Below, in pieces: positions 23,801 to 26,633 of a DNA stretch of 26,633 nt. Under the pieces are notes generated by a model that did no database searches, was not told the DNA's origin, and was given only the letters and a program-made list of their open reading frames with translations. The position numbers and the translations under genes are program-made. Source of the stretch: SHLQ01 sp964562985 (GTDB taxonomy: Bacteria; Actinomycetota; Acidimicrobiia; Acidimicrobiales; SHLQ01); assembly GCA_964562985.1 (NCBI GenBank), contig CAZLWE010000047.1, positions 1 to 26,633 on the forward strand, written 5' to 3'. How positions within the stretch are numbered: position 1 is the stretch's first letter; the number at the start of each line of letters is the position of its first letter.

Positions 23801-26633
23801 ACGGCAGCCGACGTCAACGTCGACGGTGTCATGTACATCTCCTTTACCCCGGGCGGCGGCGGATCCGTGTTGTATCGGATCGACCTTACGAGCTCGCCGC
23901 TGACGGCTGTACCTCTCACCGGCATCCAGCCGGCCCTTGGCGCCGGCGATATGGCGTTCCATCCCGTCACCGGGCAGCTCTTTACTCGCGGCCGCGACCA
24001 GGTCAGAGAATTCGATCTCGCCACCGGATTTGTGTCGGTTGTCGGCGAGCTCACCGGCCCGAACGCACCCGAATTCAACACACCACCGCTGCAAGACGTC
24101 GGCCACTGGTTTGACGCCTCGGGCGACCTGTTTGGTTACGGATCAGACCTGCAGATTCGTTCCTACGAGATTTCGGCTCCGTTCCTTTCGACCGACCGAT
24201 CCACCGCTCCAGCGTTGTCTGCTGGCGATGCAGCGGCGTGCGCATTCAGCCCCAGCCTGCTCAAGACGGTCTCCCAACCAGTCGCGAACCTGACCGACGT
24301 TGTCACCTACAGCTTTGACATCGTAAACCCGCTTCCGGCGACCTCAGCACCGTTGTCGGTCGAGCTCGACGACACGATGCCCGCCGGACTCACGATCGAT
24401 GCTGCAACGATCACCGTGACTGGCACCACCGTCTTTACCGATAGCACCGTCGACGGCACAAGCGTGCTCGACATCGACTCGATCGAGGTTCCCGGTGCGT
24501 CAACCGTATCGATCACGGTCGATGTGACGGTGCCAGCGACGGCGACCCTAGGTGACTACACCAATCAGGCCACCCTTTCTGGGTTGCCGGTAGGTCTCGG
24601 CTCTTCCACCTTGTCAGATGACCCGAATCTGGGCGGGTCCGCTGATCCGACCCCGATCACCATCACGAGAAACGACTTGGCTATAGAGAAGACATCCACC
24701 GCCTACCACCGCGGTGGCCCCATCACCTACACGATCACCGTCACCAACCCGGGCGCGGCCGACATCACTGGCGCAACCGTTGCTGACACATTCCCGGCCG
24801 ACGTCACTGGCGTTTCCTGGACGTGCGCGGCTACACCTGCTGGCTCCATCACTGCCTCCTGTACCGCTTCGGGCACGGGGGATATCTCCGACACCGTAGA
24901 CCTCGGAGTCGGTGAAACCCTGACCTACACGGCGACCGGCAACACCGCTGCATCCGCCTCGGCCGTCACCAACACTGCAACCGTCGAACTGCCGACCGGG
25001 CTGAGCGACTTCAACGACGCTGACAACACCTCCACTGTTGTCAGTGCGGCGTTTGCCTGCACCACTGTCACCCAAACTGCGGTTTCTGTTCCACTGACCG
25101 CCAACGGACAGAACGGCACCGAGATCGGGGCGATGATCAACAACACCGGCGCGGGCATCAACGTTGTGGTGAACGCCGGCAATCCGTCGGCTCACATCGA
25201 CGCACACATCCAGGGACCGAACGGCTCGTTGGTGCCGATCAGGCTGACCTTCGACTACGTAAATGGCGGAAATGCGAGCTTCAGTCTCGCCCCCAACGGT
25301 TCGCTCCTCGCAAACCCATCTGGTGTTGGCTTCGGTCGTATCACCGTGGAACTCACCGGCCCAGCGGCGGGAATCCCAACCGAATGGGTGGTTTCTGCGG
25401 GCTCGATCAGTTTCAACGAGCGACTCGACTTCGACACGAATCCGGTGACCGGCTACATCCGTGGCAGCAACGGAGCACCGGTATTGACACTCCCCTACAA
25501 CGGATCGTGGAACAACAATAACAACAACGCTCCTTCAGGCTTCTCGTTCGACCCAGCAACTTCGCTGTCTTTCCTGCAACGCTCCTCAGCCAACCTGGGC
25601 GGCGCATTTAGGATCTCGGCTCTCGTCGTGCCCGAGTCGACCAGCACGTGTGGACCGGGTGTGGCGAAGGACATGTCTGTCGTGTCCGGGCAAGGGCCGT
25701 GGGATGTCGACATTGACTTCAACGTCGAAAACTTCGCGAACGAGCCCCTCACCAACCTGACCATGGTCGACGACCTCGAGGCTGTGTTCGGCACCGAAGG
25801 CGTCAATTGGGAGTTCGACTCGCTCACCAAGACATCGGGGCCGGCCACGTTCACGGTAAACCCGACGTTCGACGGCCAGACCACGGGCGACACCGAACTC
25901 ATCGCGGCTACCTCCGAGCTCGGCCCGCTCGAATCGGCCTCGATGACCGCATCGATCACCCTCTTCACGCCAGGCAACTACTCGAATTCCGCAACCCTGT
26001 CGGGCGACATCGCCGGCGTGACATTCACCGACGATTCGGTCGATGGCACCGACCCCGATGCCAACAACAACGACGACCCGACCGACGACACGAACCCGAC
26101 AACGATCTCGATTGCTGGCGTCGACGTCGCCAAGACCGTTGGCGACCCTGCCATCGCTGCCTCTGGCACCGAGGGCAACGTCGACATCGAATTCACCGTT
26201 ACCGTCACGAACGAGGGCGACGATCCGGTCGACGATATTTCACTCACCGACGACTTGGACGACCAGTTCGGCGCGGCGTTCGTCGACGTCGTCACTGCCC
26301 CAGTTGTTTCTGGCGACCTCGCGGCGACGCGGGCCAACGCCGGTTTCGATGGCGACGCCGACATCGACCTCCTGAGCGTCGACGCCGCAGAGGCGCTCGA
26401 CGCCGACGAATCGTTCACGGTGACGTTCACCGCCGAGTTCGACCCGGACGCTGATGTCACCACGCTGCCGTTGGAGAACGTTGCGACTGCAACGGTCACT
26501 CCGCCGACCGGCGGACCACTCGTCACACCGAACCCGCCGGTTGAAGTTCCGGTTCCTCAGCTCGAGGACGAAAAGGTCATCGTCTCCTCGGCTCCATCAC
26601 CGGCGACAGCTGGCGCGACCAACGTGACCTACG
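17897..26633 (+). CDS. giant secreted protein with DUF6923-like and DUF11-like modules (3' end outside window)
   Basis: The frame is open from the ATG at 17897 (AGGAG just upstream) to the window end, 2,912 complete codons with no stop. Residues 1-35 are a signal peptide (LVIVFVFSLIASTLS, then APAAA-QT). Four propeller-like DUF6923-type modules, with motifs such as LYRIDTxTNPF and GFNxVDGLLYA, begin near 18020, 19600, 21197 and 23545. Each is followed by DUF11-type beta domains, for example PGVAKDMTVAGNGPWDV and YDLEITKTDG. An Asp-rich TSP3-type region with an embedded beta domain occupies 22406-23545. A different beta cassette fills 25050-25655. The last visible domains (26117 on) are DUF11-like. 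This points to a long extracellular, probably calcium-stabilised stalk or adhesin. Anchoring cannot be judged because the C-terminus is missing. Confidence 0.95.
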   Translation, partial: MNIRTTSKKSLVIVFVFSLIASTLSLNLNTAPAAAQTLGDPFTCDGTFHFIAEIGTVTTSTLYEIDTTTNPYALNPIGDTGISATGSGYNPIDNFIYALEDGSGDLHRIGDNGEAVFTGRTVQNASSASVSSDGVLVVRPGPGNSPLVSYDLTDPAIPEIANVPTAFPGVNDIAHHPDPTVPYLFGMTGTRELIRMDPATGNHIEMTRTGGTRPPIGTHGGAFFDANGTFYTYRNSGSFWRYDFNADLTTYTSTRVSTADPSARNDAASCPAALPTAEPGVAKDMTVAGNGPWDVTISYTTENFGGDIFSEMSMTDDLEAVFGTPGTDWELLSTTASGPAANFAVNPNFDGETGGETELFDTGSEIAPGATGTIDVVIQLNTPGTYQNAVTLDGISKLLGDPASDDSVSGTNPDPNDDNVPDEASPAEITTVAPTYDLEITKTDGVTFAGAGSTITYEIVASNNGPDDIDKIAVVDTFPAEMDTCTTTATETGGATGHTTTPFAGDINEHINLPAGASVTYSSDCTIAAGTSTTLSNTGTIDTDLTVPETDETNNSATDDDTLVSTTFECVGDFYFTARIQVGGVPPDTSTLYRIDTNTNPFALIPIADTGLALNAAGYNPVDNLIYATAPNADGVTTTMYRIGPDGVPVSTGLTNVAPANAGAIDSDGLYTLRQNGDGEPLITYDLTDLGAAPTSQSSTFTRTADFAFNPVNNQLYSVLTDGTPVRINTATGNRILLTTTGDTLPATLYGGQFFDIDGNFYAYSNGGDFFRIEIGNGNGQGANPPAVVARVSDAALSSSNDGASCPAAPPVAEPGVAKNMTVSGNGPWTVDIVYTTENYGDDILSAMSMTDDLTAVFGTEGTDWSLTSVSATGPANFSANAGFDGETAGDIQLIGADSELLPGETGAIEAVVQLNTPGTYQNAVTLIGESKLTGTPLTDDSVSGLNPDPDGNGEPTESGPAEITTVTPTYDLEITKTDGSGVASPGGSTTYTIVATNNGPDDISVVNVTDTFPAALTTCSVTSVSAGGATGNTASFTGDIDETLNMPTGSSVTYTATCSIDGAATGNVVNTATIDSPLTVDETDETNNSATDNTTIANTLLCGGDIQLALPDGAGGTTLFTVDTSTNPFGLNSLGTAAVDYDAMGFNVVDGLLYAWDDDNNEIVQISADGQTTGIGVPPEMLAVGAETVNFNAGAMDANNHFFLGEGTDLTGGSNSQVWTIDLDTFTAVRITDNIVPDPGSIGWANNNGFSDFAFNPVDSRIYFRGQSGNDLFSLNPFTGAYYRNGGAPRITGAVQPNQIMIGQWFDSLGNLFFYRNNGDVYRVQPNLPLTDATAPTSELVSTGAAAATGDAARCSYLPAFSKTISVGEAERGDTVTYSFEVTNALPAGSIGDPLTLSLNDSMPANLELDLASITFTGNTGTPDTSGTVDGSSDLVVDALEIPAESTVTVTIDAAVPADAVPGDYTNQATIDGLPAGLGTTLLSDDPTLPGLLDPTPLTILGPDNDDDDISNADDIDDDNDGILDTVESPVGPLVSWPVAGARPDFRDEIVINSPDFVDSGVTVTGGPAVNIALPAPVGFFGFYVFDGASEGDVNDARAGGHWIEGSFTTGSDFVDGGVRIVSLSHLPHSNVPYRYTAAISDDGFATETVLASDHSHLVATPPLETEYALDPNTTYEIRWYAHNSTDQNGGPNPGGGGHRFDALTLNFVVDTDGDGLQNSLDLDSDNDGIPDNIEAQTTQGFVVPVYDDTDGNGLLDVYESAPAAGEGLTPVNTDGADEPDYLDLDTDNDGAFDIVEGGQGLTDANDDGRTDNPVGRNGLDNTAAAENADDYSDVNGEAHDDTDFILDDSDDDTDDDGSNADPTETDFDWRDAVEAVVDIAEPHVCSSNAFFATGNPTQLSLIDTSTAPYSTTPIGTATNHYDAMGFNRVDGLLYAYDLDNDELITIDANGDVRGLGLPTGLPVRNYTAADVNVDGVMYISFTPGGGGSVLYRIDLTSSPLTAVPLTGIQPALGAGDMAFHPVTGQLFTRGRDQVREFDLATGFVSVVGELTGPNAPEFNTPPLQDVGHWFDASGDLFGYGSDLQIRSYEISAPFLSTDRSTAPALSAGDAAACAFSPSLLKTVSQPVANLTDVVTYSFDIVNPLPATSAPLSVELDDTMPAGLTIDAATITVTGTTVFTDSTVDGTSVLDIDSIEVPGASTVSITVDVTVPATATLGDYTNQATLSGLPVGLGSSTLSDDPNLGGSADPTPITITRNDLAIEKTSTAYHRGGPITYTITVTNPGAADITGATVADTFPADVTGVSWTCAATPAGSITASCTASGTGDISDTVDLGVGETLTYTATGNTAASASAVTNTATVELPTGLSDFNDADNTSTVVSAAFACTTVTQTAVSVPLTANGQNGTEIGAMINNTGAGINVVVNAGNPSAHIDAHIQGPNGSLVPIRLTFDYVNGGNASFSLAPNGSLLANPSGVGFGRITVELTGPAAGIPTEWVVSAGSISFNERLDFDTNPVTGYIRGSNGAPVLTLPYNGSWNNNNNNAPSGFSFDPATSLSFLQRSSANLGGAFRISALVVPESTSTCGPGVAKDMSVVSGQGPWDVDIDFNVENFANEPLTNLTMVDDLEAVFGTEGVNWEFDSLTKTSGPATFTVNPTFDGQTTGDTELIAATSELGPLESASMTASITLFTPGNYSNSATLSGDIAGVTFTDDSVDGTDPDANNNDDPTDDTNPTTISIAGVDVAKTVGDPAIAASGTEGNVDIEFTVTVTNEGDDPVDDISLTDDLDDQFGAAFVDVVTAPVVSGDLAATRANAGFDGDADIDLLSVDAAEALDADESFTVTFTAEFDPDADVTTLPLENVATATVTPPTGGPLVTPNPPVEVPVPQLEDEKVIVSSAPSPATAGATNVTY
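18020..25655 (+). repeat. Cys-bracketed cassettes followed by DUF11-type domains
   Basis: Five cassettes open with a Cys (PFTC, FEC, LLC, HVC, FAC) and close with a Cys (AASCP, GASCP, AARCS, AAACA, TSTCG). Cassettes 1-4 (about 18020-18720, 19599-20330, 21197-21980, 23545-24245) share DUF6923-like sequence. Cassette 5 (25050-25655) has unrelated sequence in the same position. Each is followed at once by a DUF11-type module, and three of these begin PGVAK(D/N)M. The first Cys pair is C44 and C270. Confidence 0.85.
22406..23545 (+). other. Asp-rich thrombospondin-type-3-like calcium-binding region
   Basis: Runs of DxDxDGxxD type, such as DNDGILDTVE, DTDGDGLQNSLDLDSDNDG and DLDTDNDGAFDIVEGG, lie on both sides of a beta domain of about 180 residues (about 22480-23030, with GFFGFYVFDGASEG). 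The pattern is that of TSP3-like calcium-binding loops in bacterial surface proteins. It separates the third and fourth propeller-like cassettes. Confidence 0.75.

Noticed and set aside
18703..26526. Several 60-260 codon frames on both strands within the second giant gene
   Set aside because: They are shadows of the open frame that runs from 17897 to the window end, whose translation shows continuous recognisable DUF11/DUF6923/TSP3-like domains.
1..26633. tRNA, rRNA, riboswitch and prophage genes
   Set aside because: Nothing in the intergenic stretches shows their conserved cores, and there are no phage structural or integrase genes.

Overview
The window is GC-rich and carries genes of a high-GC Gram-positive type. 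These include a radA with the KHRFG variant motif, a LAFTG cell-wall sorting signal of the kind used by class E sortases, an actinobacterial VapBC-type pair, and a CGAAC-N4-GTTCG LexA-like box. Together they suggest an actinobacterium, probably of the Acidimicrobiia (Ilumatobacter-like). The placement is inferred from gene style, not from a marker comparison.

Layout. Bases 1-2450 hold a minus-strand housekeeping operon: a 53-aa basic protein, radA, and a GNAT acetyltransferase, with a promoter that has a LexA-type operator in its spacer. Bases 2476-2556 hold terminator hairpins. Bases 2590-13740 (minus) are one 3,716-residue secreted, wall-anchored protein made mostly of two alternating Ig-like repeats, with other domains placed between and inside them. 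Bases 13741-14266 are an intergenic region with a strong 13-bp hairpin and an AT-rich promoter zone. Bases 14267-14937 (plus) are a type II toxin-antitoxin pair. Bases 14946-17689 are a patch shaped by mobile DNA: three copies of a near-identical REP palindrome, a REP-associated tyrosine transposase (RAYT) between the second and third, and a decayed ECF sigma factor plus partner gene between the first and second. Bases 17897 to the end (plus) are the 5' part, at least 2,912 codons, of a second giant secreted protein built from DUF6923-like, DUF11-like and Asp-rich calcium-binding-type modules. It has no stop inside the window.

How the parts relate. The two giant genes point away from each other and share the signal-peptide core LIASTLS and a CCAGGAGC ribosome-binding site. 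They look like a cell-surface locus whose middle has collected a toxin-antitoxin pair, REP/RAYT elements and the remains of a sigma/partner module.

The main points of interest are: a 2,185-residue lysine-free stretch in the anchored protein, with a Cys pair in nearly every Ig-like repeat; whole domains inserted inside single Ig repeats; Cys-bracketed exchangeable cassettes in the second giant; REP palindromes that covary and supply the transposase stop codon; and a LexA box in front of radA.
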